Of a stretch of DNA of 64,000 bases, positions 34,290-43,869 are shown piece after piece. Source of the stretch: Oscillospiraceae bacterium (GTDB taxonomy: Bacteria; Bacillota; Clostridia; Oscillospirales; UBA929); NCBI GenBank assembly GCA_009780275.1, contig WRAI01000001.1:86363-150362 (forward strand), in the 5' to 3' direction. Position 1 is the first letter of the stretch, and the number at the start of each line of letters is the position of its first letter. Made by a program: the position numbers and the translations under genes. The notes beneath the pieces were generated by a model, which was not told the DNA's origin, did not search any database, and worked only from the letters and a program-made list of their open reading frames with translations.

Positions 34290-34369
34290 TTATCTTATCC
34301 ATATTGCATAAAAGTACAAATGCACCTATTAAGCAGAGAACGGCACAGGATTCAAAACAACCCCGCGCC

Positions 34370-34398
34370 TTGATTATAGCGGTTAGTTGTAGTATAGT
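34370..34398 (+). promoter_or_regulatory. Promoter of the second Cys-rich protein
   Basis: TTGATT, 17 nt, TATAGT, about 70 nt ahead of the ATG at 34476. Paralogues A and B thus each have their own promoter with the same -10. Confidence 0.65.
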
Positions 34399-34475
34399 GT
34401 GTGGGTAGATATATTAGATAGCGTACATTTGCGCCGTTTGTGTAGACGGCAACATTTATATTAGTGGAGATAGTT

Positions 34476-34979
34476 ATGTCCAAATTTTTTCTAAAAATAA
34501 AAACTCATATCAACGAAAAGCGGTTTGACATCGTCAGCGATATTGATAAGGCATTTATCGCTGCTTTTGATGAAACGATGAATGAATTGGGGTATGACAT
34601 CGGCGCAACCATCGGGCTTGATGACGGTTGGAACGTATTGTTTACCTACTCAAAAACAGGGTTGAAAACCAAAAACAAGATAGCGCAAATACAAATATTT
34701 GAAAATGAAATAAAATTACGTTTTTATTTCAAAAAGATAAACGACCATTGCACATACATAGAAAACGCGCCGACGCATATTAAAGACGCTTTCGCATTTG
34801 AGGGTGGCGATTGTTACTGTGATGGACCTTGCAAGGGATTAAGAAAATACACTATTGATGGACGGTTATATGATAAGTGTAGTCATAAAATGGTGTTTTT
34901 TAATAACCCGACGATTGAGAAACTTTCAGATTATATAGCATTATTTACGAAATTTTATCCGGTTAAAAGACCCCGATAA
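34476..34979 (+). CDS. Unknown Cys-rich protein (paralogue B)
   Basis: 167 residues; GGAGA 6 nt before the ATG. It has GGDCYCDGPCKGLRKYTIDG, then KCSHKMVFFNNPTIEKL and a C-terminal amphipathic helix. Against paralogue A the matching anchors are the Cys cluster, the I-D-G/R step, a single later Cys and NPT. AT-rich codon use and isolated promoter suggest acquisition by transfer. The 3' end overlaps, tail to tail, the truncated sigma gene on the other strand by 25 nt. No function can be assigned. Confidence 0.72.
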   Translation: MSKFFLKIKTHINEKRFDIVSDIDKAFIAAFDETMNELGYDIGATIGLDDGWNVLFTYSKTGLKTKNKIAQIQIFENEIKLRFYFKKINDHCTYIENAPTHIKDAFAFEGGDCYCDGPCKGLRKYTIDGRLYDKCSHKMVFFNNPTIEKLSDYIALFTKFYPVKRPR

Positions 34980-35284
34980 TAAGCAAACTCCCTACTAGCA
35001 CCCAATATGTTCCCCACGCCGTAATGGGCGAGATTATCTACAATAAAACAAAAAGAAACGTGCCGTCGCCATGCCGTTTTGAACAAGTTTTTACAGCGGT
35101 GCATAGTGACGCGGATAAACCATGCTGTCTCGTGTTCGGGCGATGCAAAAGTAGGCTGGCGGCGCGCGTATTCCAAGAAGACTTCTTGTGTAATGTCTTC
35201 GGCATCGGCCGTATGCCGGGTCTGTACGCAAGCAATGCGATATACGGTATCAAGTTGCCGATCTACAATGGGAATGGTATTCAA
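34955..35284 (-). pseudogene. Truncated ECF sigma factor (region 2 only)
   Basis: 109 codons from a TTG start with AAGGAGG upstream. The first 75 residues are a good sigma-70 region 2 (ADAEDITQEVFLEYARR, PEHETAWFIRVTMHRCKNL, FKTAWRRH). After WRRH the frame runs into unrelated sequence and stops; the region 4 DNA-binding domain that ECF factors need for -35 recognition is missing. The break falls where paralogue B's gene begins on the opposite strand, so the gene was probably cut by that insertion. Could still make a protein able to bind core polymerase. Confidence 0.7.
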
Positions 35285-35356
35285 GCACCTCACCTCCTTT
35301 ACTTGAAATATACCCTCTGTACGATATACAATGGAGGGGTGGTATCTGGTGACATA

Positions 35357-35381
35357 AAAAAACCGCCATTGGCGGTTTTTT
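35357..35381 (-). terminator. Intrinsic terminator of ftsH
   Basis: AAAAAACCGCC-ATT-GGCGGTTTTTT; T runs on both strands. It lies 5 nt past the ftsH stop codon. Confidence 0.85.
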
Positions 35382-35385
35382 GTAA

Positions 35386-37218
35386 TTATTCAAAATATTT
35401 GGCAAATGTCTCGCCGTCCATTGTTTCGTTTTTGAGGAGGTACGCCGCTACGTCATGCAGGACTTGCATATTGGCGTTTAGAATTTCTTGGCATTTTGTA
35501 TAGGCATTGTCGATAATGGCTTTGACTTCCTCATCAATAATGGCTGCGACGCTCTCAGAATAATTACGCATATGTCCGTAATCACGCCCCAAAAATACTT
35601 CTTCATGGTCACCGGCAAAGTTGACAGGGCCGAGTTTGTCACTCATACCATATTTTGTAACCATATTACGCGCAAGGGCTGTTGCGCGCTGAATGTCATT
35701 GCCTGCCCCAGTGGAAATATCATCGAGAATGAGTTTTTCGGCAACGCGTCCGCCCAGGAATGACACAATGCGCTCTTGCAATTCGAGCTTAGACATAAAG
35801 CGACGGTCTTCCTGTGGCAAGCTGATGGTCATGCCGCCTGCCATGCCGCGCGGAATAATTGAGATGTGATGCACCGGGTCATGTGTCGGTAAGTGGCGCA
35901 TAACGATGGCATGACCTGCCTCATGATATGCGGTCAGCTTGCGCTCATGCTCAATGACAACTTGCGACTTTTTCTCCGGTCCGGCGATGACTTTGAGCAT
36001 AGCTTCGTGCAAATCTTCGTTGCGTACGGCTTTCTGCTTATTCCGTGCGGCAAGCAGTGCTGCTTCATTGAGTAGATTTTCTAAGTCGGCGCCCGTAAAA
36101 CCGGGGGTTTTCTTTGCAAGCACGTTTAAATCAACAGCGCCGTCAAGGCTTTTGCCTTTAGCATGGATTTTCAGGATCGCTTCACGACCTTTAATGTCAG
36201 GCATACCAAGGTACACTTGGCGGTCAAAACGTCCCGGGCGCAGTAGCGCAGGGTCGAGAATGTCAGGACGGTTGGTCGCCGCGATGATGATAACGCCTTC
36301 ATTGGTGGCAAATCCGTCCATTTCAACCAGTAGTTGGTTCAATGTCTGTTCGCGTTCGTCATGGCCGCCGCCCATACCGGCACCGCGTTGTCGGCCGACG
36401 GCGTCAATTTCGTCAATAAAAATTAGTGACGGCGATGTTTTCTTGGCCTGCTCAAACAAGTCGCGCACGCGGGACGCACCTACGCCAACGTATAGTTCAA
36501 CGAAATCCGAACCGGAGATAGACAAGAACTGCGTACCTGCCTCGCCTGCGACAGCTTTGGCAATTGTGGTTTTACCTGTACCCGGAGGGCCGACTAGCAG
36601 CACACCTTTGGGAATGCGTGCGCCAATGTCGATATAACGCTTAGGATGCTTGAGGAAATCAACAATTTCTTCCAATTCCATACGCTCTTCGTCAAGCCCT
36701 GCCACATCATCGAAGGTGAGCTTCTTTTGGTCTTCGCTGGCAATACGTGTCCGCGCACGACCAAACCGCATGGCACGGCCGCCTTCACCACCGCCGCTGC
36801 GCTTAATCATAAAGTACCACAACAGGACGACAACGACAATTAAGATCAAATAGGGTATGAACACGATCCACCACGGCGGTGCGACCGGTGGCTCAATGTT
36901 GGAGTCTTCGCTCAATATGCCGTCAAGAATTTGTGCGTCAATCATCGGCATTAAGCTGTCACGCCAGCCTAATGGCAAGTCAATTTCAGCGACACCGCCG
37001 AAACGCTCAAAAAACGGCGAGTCTTCACGGAACTGCACGGTCAGCTCGTTATCTTCAATTTCAACTTTCTCGACATATTCCCCTTCAAGCGCCAAAAGCA
37101 CCTGCGCATACGTCAAGCGTTCGGGCTGCGATGAACGATTTAACCAAGTAAACGCAAAAATCATAATGATAATTACGACAATATAAAATCCCAAGTCTTT
37201 GACCAAACGTCTTTTCAA
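35386..37218 (-). CDS. ftsH: ATP-dependent zinc metalloprotease FtsH
   Basis: 610 residues. Membrane-anchored AAA+ protease that degrades misfolded and regulatory membrane proteins. Two membrane helices (about 9-27 and 115-137) flank an outside domain; then [13 protein letters not shown] (Walker A), [14 protein letters not shown] (Walker B), [20 protein letters not shown] (SRH, shown here in the first 20 residues) and HEAGHAIV (zinc site). TTG at 37218 is preferred because AGGA is 9 nt upstream; a GTG at 37236 is also in frame. Confidence 0.96.
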   Translation of the reverse strand: MKRRLVKDLGFYIVVIIIMIFAFTWLNRSSQPERLTYAQVLLALEGEYVEKVEIEDNELTVQFREDSPFFERFGGVAEIDLPLGWRDSLMPMIDAQILDGILSEDSNIEPPVAPPWWIVFIPYLILIVVVVLLWYFMIKRSGGGEGGRAMRFGRARTRIASEDQKKLTFDDVAGLDEERMELEEIVDFLKHPKRYIDIGARIPKGVLLVGPPGTGKTTIAKAVAGEAGTQFLSISGSDFVELYVGVGASRVRDLFEQAKKTSPSLIFIDEIDAVGRQRGAGMGGGHDEREQTLNQLLVEMDGFATNEGVIIIAATNRPDILDPALLRPGRFDRQVYLGMPDIKGREAILKIHAKGKSLDGAVDLNVLAKKTPGFTGADLENLLNEAALLAARNKQKAVRNEDLHEAMLKVIAGPEKKSQVVIEHERKLTAYHEAGHAIVMRHLPTHDPVHHISIIPRGMAGGMTISLPQEDRRFMSKLELQERIVSFLGGRVAEKLILDDISTGAGNDIQRATALARNMVTKYGMSDKLGPVNFAGDHEEVFLGRDYGHMRNYSESVAAIIDEEVKAIIDNAYTKCQEILNANMQVLHDVAAYLLKNETMDGETFAKYFE

Positions 37219-37248
37219 TTTGTCACATCCTTTCACACAAGTTTTTAT

Positions 37249-37277
37249 ATTGTATCAAATGTTTGGATTGATGTCAA
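37249..37277 (-). promoter_or_regulatory. ftsH promoter
   Basis: Minus strand: TTGACA, 17 nt, TACAAT; the leader is about 25 nt. Confidence 0.85.
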
Positions 37278-37314
37278 GTCGTAGGTTGCCATAGACAATA
37301 TCCAATAATAGTCC

Positions 37315-38295
37315 TTATTCATTGCCCACAGTTTGGGCGAGTATCGCATTGCTGTTTTCGTTAATTGTCACTTTTCCTTTGCGCACATTCAACCGTAATT
37401 TATGAGGCAATTCTGTACCGCTGTGCCGTTCAATAGCTTCCAGCATAGCGGCGATATGTTTTTGCTCCAATCCCTGCCGCGCATACAGTTTTCGCAGCGC
37501 ACGCGCCTGTAGCGCACATGGTGCCGGTAATATTTCATGGCGCAAACAATATGACTGCCCTTGCTCATCAGAGTGAACCAACGCGGTGGCGAGCGTATTT
37601 AAGCATTCTGTATCTTGGGCTGCAATGTTTGCTAAGCGGTTGAGCGCGTTATTAATTTGCGGGTTAAATTCGCGCAAGAGCGGCAGCAGTTGATGCCGGA
37701 TACGGTTGCGCGTGTAGTCGATATCGGCGTTACTGGAGTCAACGGCACATTTGATGTTGTGCATGGCGACATATTCGTCGATTTGCGCCCGCGTGACATG
37801 CAATAAAGGTCGTAAGTGTTTGCCTTGCAAAGCTTGCATGCCTCGCAAGCCGTGTGTGCCGCAGCCGCGTAGGATATGCTGTAAAACGGTTTCGGCGTTG
37901 TCGTCATGCGTGTGTGCCGTTACATAGTAGTCGGCGTTTAGTTTCTCCAAAAGTGCGGCAAAAAAATCATAGCGTACAGTACGTGCTGTTTCTTCAAGGC
38001 CGCGTTTGCTTTCGCGCGCAAGCTTCGGCACGTTAAACGTACCGACATAGCAGTCAATATCGTGTGTTTGGCAATAATTTTCAACCAGTGCCTGTGCGGC
38101 ATTGGCTTCGGCAGTGTTGATTTGGTGGTTGACATGGGCGACGGTCAGTAGGGAATTGCTACACAAGCGGCATACTGCACTGTGTTCATCTGCGTGAGCA
38201 GAGAGTAATGAGCAGAGAGTGGTTCTATGGTGCAAGCTGTGCAGCAACGCCATCGAATCCGCCCCGCCGGATACGGCTACGAGCAATTTACCCAT
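37315..38295 (-). CDS. tilS: tRNA(Ile)-lysidine synthetase
   Basis: 326 residues; attaches lysine to C34 of the tRNA(Ile) CAU anticodon. PP-loop VAVSGGADSMALLHSL at the N-terminus, then VAHVNHQINTAEANA, AHTHDDNAETVLQHILRG and DSSNADIDYTRNRIRHQLLPLL are all TilS motifs. It is shorter than the usual 430-460 residues: the C-terminal domain is missing, as in compact members of the family. The start overlaps the dnaB stop by 8 nt. Confidence 0.93.
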   Translation of the reverse strand: MGKLLVAVSGGADSMALLHSLHHRTTLCSLLSAHADEHSAVCRLCSNSLLTVAHVNHQINTAEANAAQALVENYCQTHDIDCYVGTFNVPKLARESKRGLEETARTVRYDFFAALLEKLNADYYVTAHTHDDNAETVLQHILRGCGTHGLRGMQALQGKHLRPLLHVTRAQIDEYVAMHNIKCAVDSSNADIDYTRNRIRHQLLPLLREFNPQINNALNRLANIAAQDTECLNTLATALVHSDEQGQSYCLRHEILPAPCALQARALRKLYARQGLEQKHIAAMLEAIERHSGTELPHKLRLNVRKGKVTINENSNAILAQTVGNE

Positions 38296-39622
38296 GTCCG
38301 TAATCAATGGCTACAAAACTCGTGTGCTTGCCATCCCACTTCATTTCGATGCTGCCGGTTTCACCATGACGGTTTTTAGCGATGATCAATTCGGCGTCGT
38401 CTTGGTTTTCAGTCTCGCGGTCATGGTATGCCTCACGGTGCAGAAAGACAACGACGTCGGCATCTTGCTCAATCGAACCCGATTCACGCAGATCGGATAG
38501 AATGGGGCGCTTATCCTCGCGCTGTGTGTTGCGGCGCGAAAGTTGGGCGCAGCAAATAACGGGCACATGGAGCTCTTTTGCCATAATCTTCAATGAGCGT
38601 GAAATTTCACCAACTTCTTGCACGCGGTTATCATTGCGTTTACCGCCGCTCTGAATCAACTGCAAATAGTCAATAATGACCAATCCTAAATTGGGGATGC
38701 GACGGCATTTGGCCTTCATTTCAAGCACCGTTGAAGAGGGATTGTCGTCAAAATAAATGTCGAGTTCTGCCAATTTTGCACTGGCGTTGGCAAGCCTGTC
38801 CCATTCGTCGTGGGTTAGATTGGCGTCGCGTAACTTTTTATTGTCGACTCGCGCGGCACTTGACAGCAGGCGTAGACCGAGTTGTTCATTTGACATCTCC
38901 AAGCAGAAAAACGCTACGGACTTTTGGCTCAATTTCGCGGCCGAGAGCATGATGTTTAGCGCGGCAGACGTTTTACCCACACCGGCATTGGCGGCGAAAA
39001 TAATTAAGTTTGACGGAATCAAGCCGCCTAAACGTGCGTCCAATTCATTGAAGCCCGAACGAATGCCGGGTAGCTCGCCGGGGCGTTGCGCCAACTCGTC
39101 CAGGCGCAGGTAGACTTCGTGGAAGACCTCACTCAGCGTAGACATATGCGTGTTGGCGTTTTCGTTGCGGATGGCATAGATTTTTTGCTCGGCAGCATCA
39201 AGGATGGCTTGTGCCTCGCCCGCCGCTTCGCCCACCATGGCCGAAATGTCGGCGGCGGCGGTTGCTACGGCGCGCAGCACGGCGTGGTCTTTGACAATCT
39301 GCGCATATTCTAAAACGTGTGCCGCTGTTGGTGTGATTTCCATTAGCCGCAAGATATAAGTGCGTAACGTATCGATATCTTTGGTCTCTTGTAATCGCAG
39401 TTCGTCCATGACCGTAATGCCGTCGACAACACGCCCTTTGCCATACATGGTTAAAATAACGGCGTAGATATCGCGGTTCTGCTCAACGTAGAAGTCAGAT
39501 GGCTTGAGGATTTCGATGAGCTCGGGCAATCGGCTTGACTCAATCAGCACAGCACCGAGTACCGATTGCTCGGCCTCAACGTTGTGCGGCATGCGGTTGA
39601 CAATGAGTTGATCCATAGGCAA
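38288..39622 (-). CDS. dnaB: Replicative DNA helicase DnaB
   Basis: 444 residues. Hexameric 5'-3' helicase. N-terminal domain begins MPHNVEAEQSVLGAVL; RecA-like domain has AANAGVGKTSAALNI (Walker A, somewhat unlike the usual GARPSMGKT), FCLEMSNEQLGLRL, LVIIDYLQLI (Walker B) and AQLSRRNTQRED, ESGSIEQDADVV. TTG at 39622 sits 9 nt after AAGGAGG; ATGs at 39631 and 39616 are alternatives with poor spacing. It follows rplI and gdpP in the typical Bacillota order. Confidence 0.96.
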   Translation of the reverse strand: MPMDQLIVNRMPHNVEAEQSVLGAVLIESSRLPELIEILKPSDFYVEQNRDIYAVILTMYGKGRVVDGITVMDELRLQETKDIDTLRTYILRLMEITPTAAHVLEYAQIVKDHAVLRAVATAAADISAMVGEAAGEAQAILDAAEQKIYAIRNENANTHMSTLSEVFHEVYLRLDELAQRPGELPGIRSGFNELDARLGGLIPSNLIIFAANAGVGKTSAALNIMLSAAKLSQKSVAFFCLEMSNEQLGLRLLSSAARVDNKKLRDANLTHDEWDRLANASAKLAELDIYFDDNPSSTVLEMKAKCRRIPNLGLVIIDYLQLIQSGGKRNDNRVQEVGEISRSLKIMAKELHVPVICCAQLSRRNTQREDKRPILSDLRESGSIEQDADVVVFLHREAYHDRETENQDDAELIIAKNRHGETGSIEMKWDGKHTSFVAIDYGHG

Positions 39623-39623
39623 G

Positions 39624-39845
39624 TTATTCATCCTCCTTGATGGCTCCCGCAAATGCAATGATTAGACCCAGAATTGCGAATAATACAGAGACGCCGAGAG
39701 TGATGCCCGTTAAACTTGCGAAACTATTGTGTAGTTGAGAATTTATGTTGAGGTTAGAGTTAGCCAAAATCGATCCGATTATAGCCCCCGATATGCCAAT
39801 TGTGCCACTGATGAGCATACCTACGCCAAGTATGACCTTCTTCAC
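39624..39845 (-). CDS. Small two-helix membrane protein
   Basis: 73 residues from a GTG start with GAGGTG upstream. Two hydrophobic segments (about 4-28, GVGMLISGTIGISGAIIGSIL; and 48-68, ITLGVSVLFAILGLIIAFAGAI) with a short outside loop rich in Asn, Ser and Leu. The acidic C-terminus KEDE overlaps the dnaB ribosome binding site. Placed between rplI and dnaB, where most Bacillota have no gene. No family recognised. Confidence 0.7.
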   Translation of the reverse strand: MKKVILGVGMLISGTIGISGAIIGSILANSNLNINSQLHNSFASLTGITLGVSVLFAILGLIIAFAGAIKEDE

Positions 39846-39847
39846 GC

Positions 39848-40288
39848 TTACACCTCAACCTTCACATTCACCATCCCGCTAATTTCATGTCCCAACTTGA
39901 CTTTTAGCGAATACTCGCCCGCTGATTTAATCTGCTCCATAACAATTTTTTTGCTGTCAAGGGCAATGCCGACTTGCTCTTTTACAGCGCCGGCAATATC
40001 CGCCGCCGTTACCGCGCCAAATAGCTTGCCGCCAGTGCCGCCTTTAGCGGCAATGATAATAATCTTGTCTTTGAGCGCGCTAGCAGTAGATTGGGCCGCA
40101 GCAATTTCCTTTTCCAAATCGGCACGACGCTTCTTTTCACGCTGTTCATAAGCATGCAATGCGTCAGGTGTTGCCTCCATGGCCAACTTGCGCGGGAATA
40201 AATAATTCCGTGCGTAGCCGTCGCTGGCGTTGACCAAGTCGCCTTTCTTGCCTTGGCCTTTGACATCTTCGAGTAAAATGATTTTCAT
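39848..40288 (-). CDS. rplI: 50S ribosomal protein L9
   Basis: 146 residues. N-terminal domain [37 protein letters not shown] (bL9 signature), a long helix, then the C-terminal domain [17 protein letters not shown]. Overlaps the gdpP stop by 4 nt. Confidence 0.97.
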   Translation of the reverse strand: MKIILLEDVKGQGKKGDLVNASDGYARNYLFPRKLAMEATPDALHAYEQREKKRRADLEKEIAAAQSTASALKDKIIIIAAKGGTGGKLFGAVTAADIAGAVKEQVGIALDSKKIVMEQIKSAGEYSLKVKLGHEISGMVNVKVEV

Positions 40289-42303
40289 TGTGGTTCTCCT
40301 GCCTCTTCAAAATATTCGTCAATCGCGGTCAGCAATTTCTGCGCCGCAGAAAATACGTCGATGTTTTGCATTTGTGCGCCGGCAATCGTCATATGTCCGC
40401 CGCCGCCCAGCTTTTCGCAAATGACTTGCACGTTAATCTGGTCTAGTGACCGCGCGTTGATATTAACGCCACCATTGTGCGGTGACAGCACAAACGACGC
40501 GCGTATTGTACGGATGTCCAATAATTCGTCAGCCGCTTGCGCCGCGATGGCAACAGGTACAGGTTTCTCCTGCGTGACGATGGCAATGTAGTCGCGCACA
40601 ACGGAGGCTTTGCGGATAATTTCATAGCGCAGCATACTATCGGACAAATCAGTCTGGAACATTTTTTTGACCGACGTCATGTCGGCACCCGCTGAGCGCA
40701 AATACGTCGCCGCCTCAAATGTTCGTACGCCGGTGTGCATACTAAAAAACTTAGAGTCAAGCGCGATGCCACCTAGCAACGCCTCAGCGACGGCGCGTGT
40801 CAGTGCCTTAGGCTCAATAAGATATTGCATCAACTCAGTGACAAGTTCGCATGTAGAGCTGGCGTACGGCTCATGGAAACTCAACGCCGTGCGTTCAATA
40901 TAATCCGCTGCGCGACGGTGGTGGTCGATAACAGCCACGTTGTTCAATGCCTGCAGCAGTGCCGGTGACTCAACGTAATCAATGCGGCTGGTGTCGACAA
41001 TAATCAGCAATGTCTGCGCCGTAGCGCGAATCATGCCGTCGTCGGGCGTAATGAAAACATTTTCAAACGTCGGTTGGGCTTTCAGCCGGTCAATCAATGG
41101 CTGTGCTGCCGTGTTATTTTGGTCAATAACGATATAAACAGGTATGTCCAGCGATTGTGCAATGAAGGCAATGCCCGCCGCCGCGCCCACGCTGTCGATG
41201 TCAGACTCTTTATGCCCCATAATCAACACTTGGTCGCTCTCAATAATCAGTTCTTTCAGCGTGTTGGCAACAATACGGCTCTTAACCTTAGTGCGCTTCT
41301 CCATCTCCTTGGAATGTCCGCCATAAAAGTTGAAATTGAGCGCGTCTTTAATGACAGCCTGGTCACCGCCTCGCGCCTGGGCCATATCAATGGCCAGTGA
41401 GGCGTAGCTCGAAGCCTCGGCAAAATGATTGTCGTGTATACCGATGCCAATCGATAGTGTAATTGGCACACCGTCGGGTGTTGTTAACTCACGCATAGTG
41501 TTGAGTACGGCAAACTTGCCTACGATCAATTGTTGCAATGCTGCATTGTCAATGACAAACAAGTACTTATCACGATCATAGCGGCGCAGATAGGCGCCCG
41601 TCCCTTCAAACGAACGGCTGACGCGCTCATCAATGGCAGCTCGTAGCGACGATTTCTCACCCTCGCTGATATCCTTGACCATCTCTTCGTAGTTATCCAC
41701 CATCAAGATGCCAAATGCGGGCCGCGTGTCGGTCAATGCCTGTTTGAGGTGATGTACATCAGTCGTGTCAATCCAGTACAACACGGCAAGCAGCGAGGCG
41801 TTTTGTGTGGTGGCTTGACTGCCCTTGAACGGGCGGATAACACTGCCATAGACATGATAGTATCGGTCGTTGAGCAGAACATCAGAGGGGCATTCAGTCT
41901 TGCCTTTGAGAATCCATTTAAGGTCGAAGTCTTGTGTGATGTTACTTAAATGATTGGAAAACGGACGGTCAGGTACGCCGCTGATATCGTTGAATTGACT
42001 ATTGGCCCAAACAATTTCGTCGCCATCAAGGTTGACAATCAACATGGGTAGCGGAAAACTGACCAATGAGTCGCTCGCGGCGTTATCTACATGATTTGCC
42101 AATGTTTCAATGTGACTCAACACTTCGCGTTGTCGCGCCATTTCACGAAGCCGGTAATAAAGGTAAAATATCACAATCGCTGCGCCTTGTAAGCTCGCCA
42201 AAACAGGCTGTCCAAACGCTACCGACAATACGGCAAAGAACAGCAACATTAAAAAATAAACATGAAAACCGGGTCGCAAAAGCCGTTGAAGCCGTTTGTT
42301 CAT
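40285..42303 (-). CDS. gdpP: Cyclic-di-AMP phosphodiesterase GdpP (DHH family)
   Basis: 672 residues. Two membrane helices (about 12-50), a PAS-like domain, a degenerate GGDEF domain (about 175-300) and a DHH-DHHA1 module: [44 protein letters not shown] and [13 protein letters not shown]. Degrades c-di-AMP, which controls potassium and osmolyte balance and beta-lactam tolerance. First gene of the gdpP-rplI-small protein-dnaB-tilS operon. Confidence 0.95.
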   Translation of the reverse strand: MNKRLQRLLRPGFHVYFLMLLFFAVLSVAFGQPVLASLQGAAIVIFYLYYRLREMARQREVLSHIETLANHVDNAASDSLVSFPLPMLIVNLDGDEIVWANSQFNDISGVPDRPFSNHLSNITQDFDLKWILKGKTECPSDVLLNDRYYHVYGSVIRPFKGSQATTQNASLLAVLYWIDTTDVHHLKQALTDTRPAFGILMVDNYEEMVKDISEGEKSSLRAAIDERVSRSFEGTGAYLRRYDRDKYLFVIDNAALQQLIVGKFAVLNTMRELTTPDGVPITLSIGIGIHDNHFAEASSYASLAIDMAQARGGDQAVIKDALNFNFYGGHSKEMEKRTKVKSRIVANTLKELIIESDQVLIMGHKESDIDSVGAAAGIAFIAQSLDIPVYIVIDQNNTAAQPLIDRLKAQPTFENVFITPDDGMIRATAQTLLIIVDTSRIDYVESPALLQALNNVAVIDHHRRAADYIERTALSFHEPYASSTCELVTELMQYLIEPKALTRAVAEALLGGIALDSKFFSMHTGVRTFEAATYLRSAGADMTSVKKMFQTDLSDSMLRYEIIRKASVVRDYIAIVTQEKPVPVAIAAQAADELLDIRTIRASFVLSPHNGGVNINARSLDQINVQVICEKLGGGGHMTIAGAQMQNIDVFSAAQKLLTAIDEYFEEAGEPQ

Positions 42304-42415
42304 GCAATGTTATCCTTTCCTGTCTTGCATGTAGGGCGCGATGGCATCAACGCGCCGCAGTGGTGTCAAATTGAGCCGTAAGACGCACGCTGTACGCCTG
42401 TGTTCCATCTTACTC

Positions 42416-42444
42416 AGTATATCACAAAAAATCCACACTTGCAA
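42416..42444 (-). promoter_or_regulatory. gdpP operon promoter
   Basis: Minus strand: TTGCAA (42439-42444), 17 nt, TATACT (42416-42421). The -35 hexamer is the same six base pairs used by the pyrE promoter. Confidence 0.75.
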
Positions 42445-42467
42445 TCGTACGCGAAATCCTGTACAAT
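42439..42467 (+). promoter_or_regulatory. pyrE promoter
   Basis: TTGCAA, 17 nt, TACAAT (42462-42467). TTGCAA is self-complementary, so it also serves as the -35 of the divergent gdpP promoter. Confidence 0.75.
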
Positions 42468-42535
42468 AGACATATTGAAAAATAGTTTTTGACCCGGCAA
42501 TTTCAGTCGTTTTCGTTATGTAAAAATCTGAAACT

Positions 42536-42548
42536 TGACAACTTGTCA
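42536..42548 (+). promoter_or_regulatory. Palindrome in the pyrE leader
   Basis: TGACAA-C-TTGTCA, perfect six-base arms. It could be an operator or an RNA hairpin about 80 nt before the pyrE start. Confidence 0.4.
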
Positions 42549-42627
42549 TGCTGTGACCGGGGGGGGAAATCGATTTTCAACACTTCATTGAGAATAGTTT
42601 CAAAAATAATCGTTGGAGGACACATTT

Positions 42628-43152
42628 GTGGATAAGCAAGCATTGGCTCGAAAAATGTATCAAGCCGCCTATTTGACCGGCACATTTACCCTGCGCTCGG
42701 GGCAAACCTCGCACGAGTATTTTGACAAATACCTCATCGAGGCGCAACCGATACTGTTGCAAGAGATTGCGGCAGTTATGAAGGCGCATATCCCCGCCGG
42801 CACAGAGGTGTTGGCCGGGTTAGAAATGGGCGGCATTCCCGTTGCCACAACCATTTCATTGCAAACGGGAATACCCGCGGCATTTGTGCGCAAAGAGGCC
42901 AAAACGCATGGCACGTGCAAATTGGCCGAGGGCGCAGATGTCAGTGGTAAGCGTGTTTGCATCATTGAGGATGTTGTAACCACCGGCGGCGCGATCCTCG
43001 ACGCCGTGCCGGAATTGCGGAAACAGGGCGCGATAATTGATACCGTGTTGTGCGTGCTGAAACGCGGCGCAAACGCGCATGAAATTTTGGCAGCGCATAA
43101 TCTGACGCTGATTCCGGCATTTACAATGGAAGAACTTGTTGCGGCCAAATAA
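42628..43152 (+). CDS. pyrE: Orotate phosphoribosyltransferase
   Basis: 174 residues from GTG at 42628, 8 nt after GGAGG. Makes OMP from orotate and PRPP. FTLRSGQTSHEYFDKYL at the N-terminus, GLEMGGIPVATTIS, FVRKEAKTHGT and the PRPP loop RVCIIEDVVTTGGAILDAV. The next enzyme, pyrF, is 38 kb away in a separate operon. The protein is shorter than E. coli PyrE (213) and nearer the compact group. Confidence 0.94.
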   Translation: MDKQALARKMYQAAYLTGTFTLRSGQTSHEYFDKYLIEAQPILLQEIAAVMKAHIPAGTEVLAGLEMGGIPVATTISLQTGIPAAFVRKEAKTHGTCKLAEGADVSGKRVCIIEDVVTTGGAILDAVPELRKQGAIIDTVLCVLKRGANAHEILAAHNLTLIPAFTMEELVAAK

Positions 43153-43158
43153 TCCACT

Positions 43159-43854
43159 ATGGGCAAAGAAAACCTCCACGAAGGGCACCGCGACCGTATG
43201 CGTGAGCGGGTGTTGCGGGATGGTATAGACGGTCTGCAAGACCACGAGGCATTGGAAGTATTGCTTTATCCCGTTGTGCCGCGTAAGGACACCAACGGCT
43301 TAGCGCATCGACTAATTCGACACTTTGGCTCATTGGCTGGAGTGTACGACGCGCCGATAGGCGAACTGCAAAAAGTCGACGGCATCAGTGCCAACGCGGC
43401 GTTTTCTATTTCAACTTTGACGGGGCATTACCGCAAATATGCGCAGTCAAGGTCACGCAATCGTGTGGTGTTGAATAACGAGGCGCGCATGATTGAGGTG
43501 ATGCACAGCTGTTTCAAAGGGCGCACCAACGAAGCGGCGTTTTTGCTTACCATGGATGCTGGGCATCGTCAGCAATTGTGCGTTGAATTGGGGTATGGCG
43601 CATTTGATCATGTGACCATATCGCCGCACGCTATTTTGGATATTATTACGCGCCGCCGTTGCCGCTACGCTGTGTTGGGACATAATCATGTCAGTGATGT
43701 TGCGCTTTTTTCGCCCGTTGATATTACGACAACTCACCAAATTCAACGCCTGCTGAGTTTGTATGGCGTTGAGTTGATTGACCATTTGATTTTCGATGAG
43801 GAAGATTACGTATCGATGCGCGACAGCGGTGCGATGTTGAAGCGAGATGGGTAG
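43159..43854 (+). CDS. RadC-like JAB-domain protein
   Basis: 231 residues. An N-terminal helix-hairpin-helix part (GLAHRLIRHFGSLAGVYDAP, VDGISANAAF) and a JAB/MPN metalloprotease-like domain with RYAVLGHNHVSDVALFSPVD. The His-x-His and Ser/Asp ligand positions are present, but the usual HNHPSGD is HNHVSDV and the flanking spacing differs, so it belongs to a divergent branch. RadC proteins are named for a repair phenotype that was later assigned elsewhere; real function unknown. It starts 6 nt after pyrE. Confidence 0.82.
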   Translation: MGKENLHEGHRDRMRERVLRDGIDGLQDHEALEVLLYPVVPRKDTNGLAHRLIRHFGSLAGVYDAPIGELQKVDGISANAAFSISTLTGHYRKYAQSRSRNRVVLNNEARMIEVMHSCFKGRTNEAAFLLTMDAGHRQQLCVELGYGAFDHVTISPHAILDIITRRRCRYAVLGHNHVSDVALFSPVDITTTHQIQRLLSLYGVELIDHLIFDEEDYVSMRDSGAMLKRDG

Positions 43855-43869
43855 TCCAAGGACTCTGGT

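Larger units (their letters stand above)
42304..42627. other. Divergent promoter region between gdpP and pyrE
   Basis: Holds two divergent promoters sharing one -35 (42416-42467), a GGCGCG/CGCGCC hairpin at about 42335-42356 and a pyrE leader of about 155 nt with short inverted repeats, a palindrome at 42536-42548 and eight consecutive Gs at 42559-42566. No coding sequence is supported. Confidence 0.7.

Noticed and set aside
42470..42627. PyrR attenuator in the pyrE leader
   Set aside because: No PyrR anti-antiterminator consensus and no terminator hairpin with a T run before the start codon.
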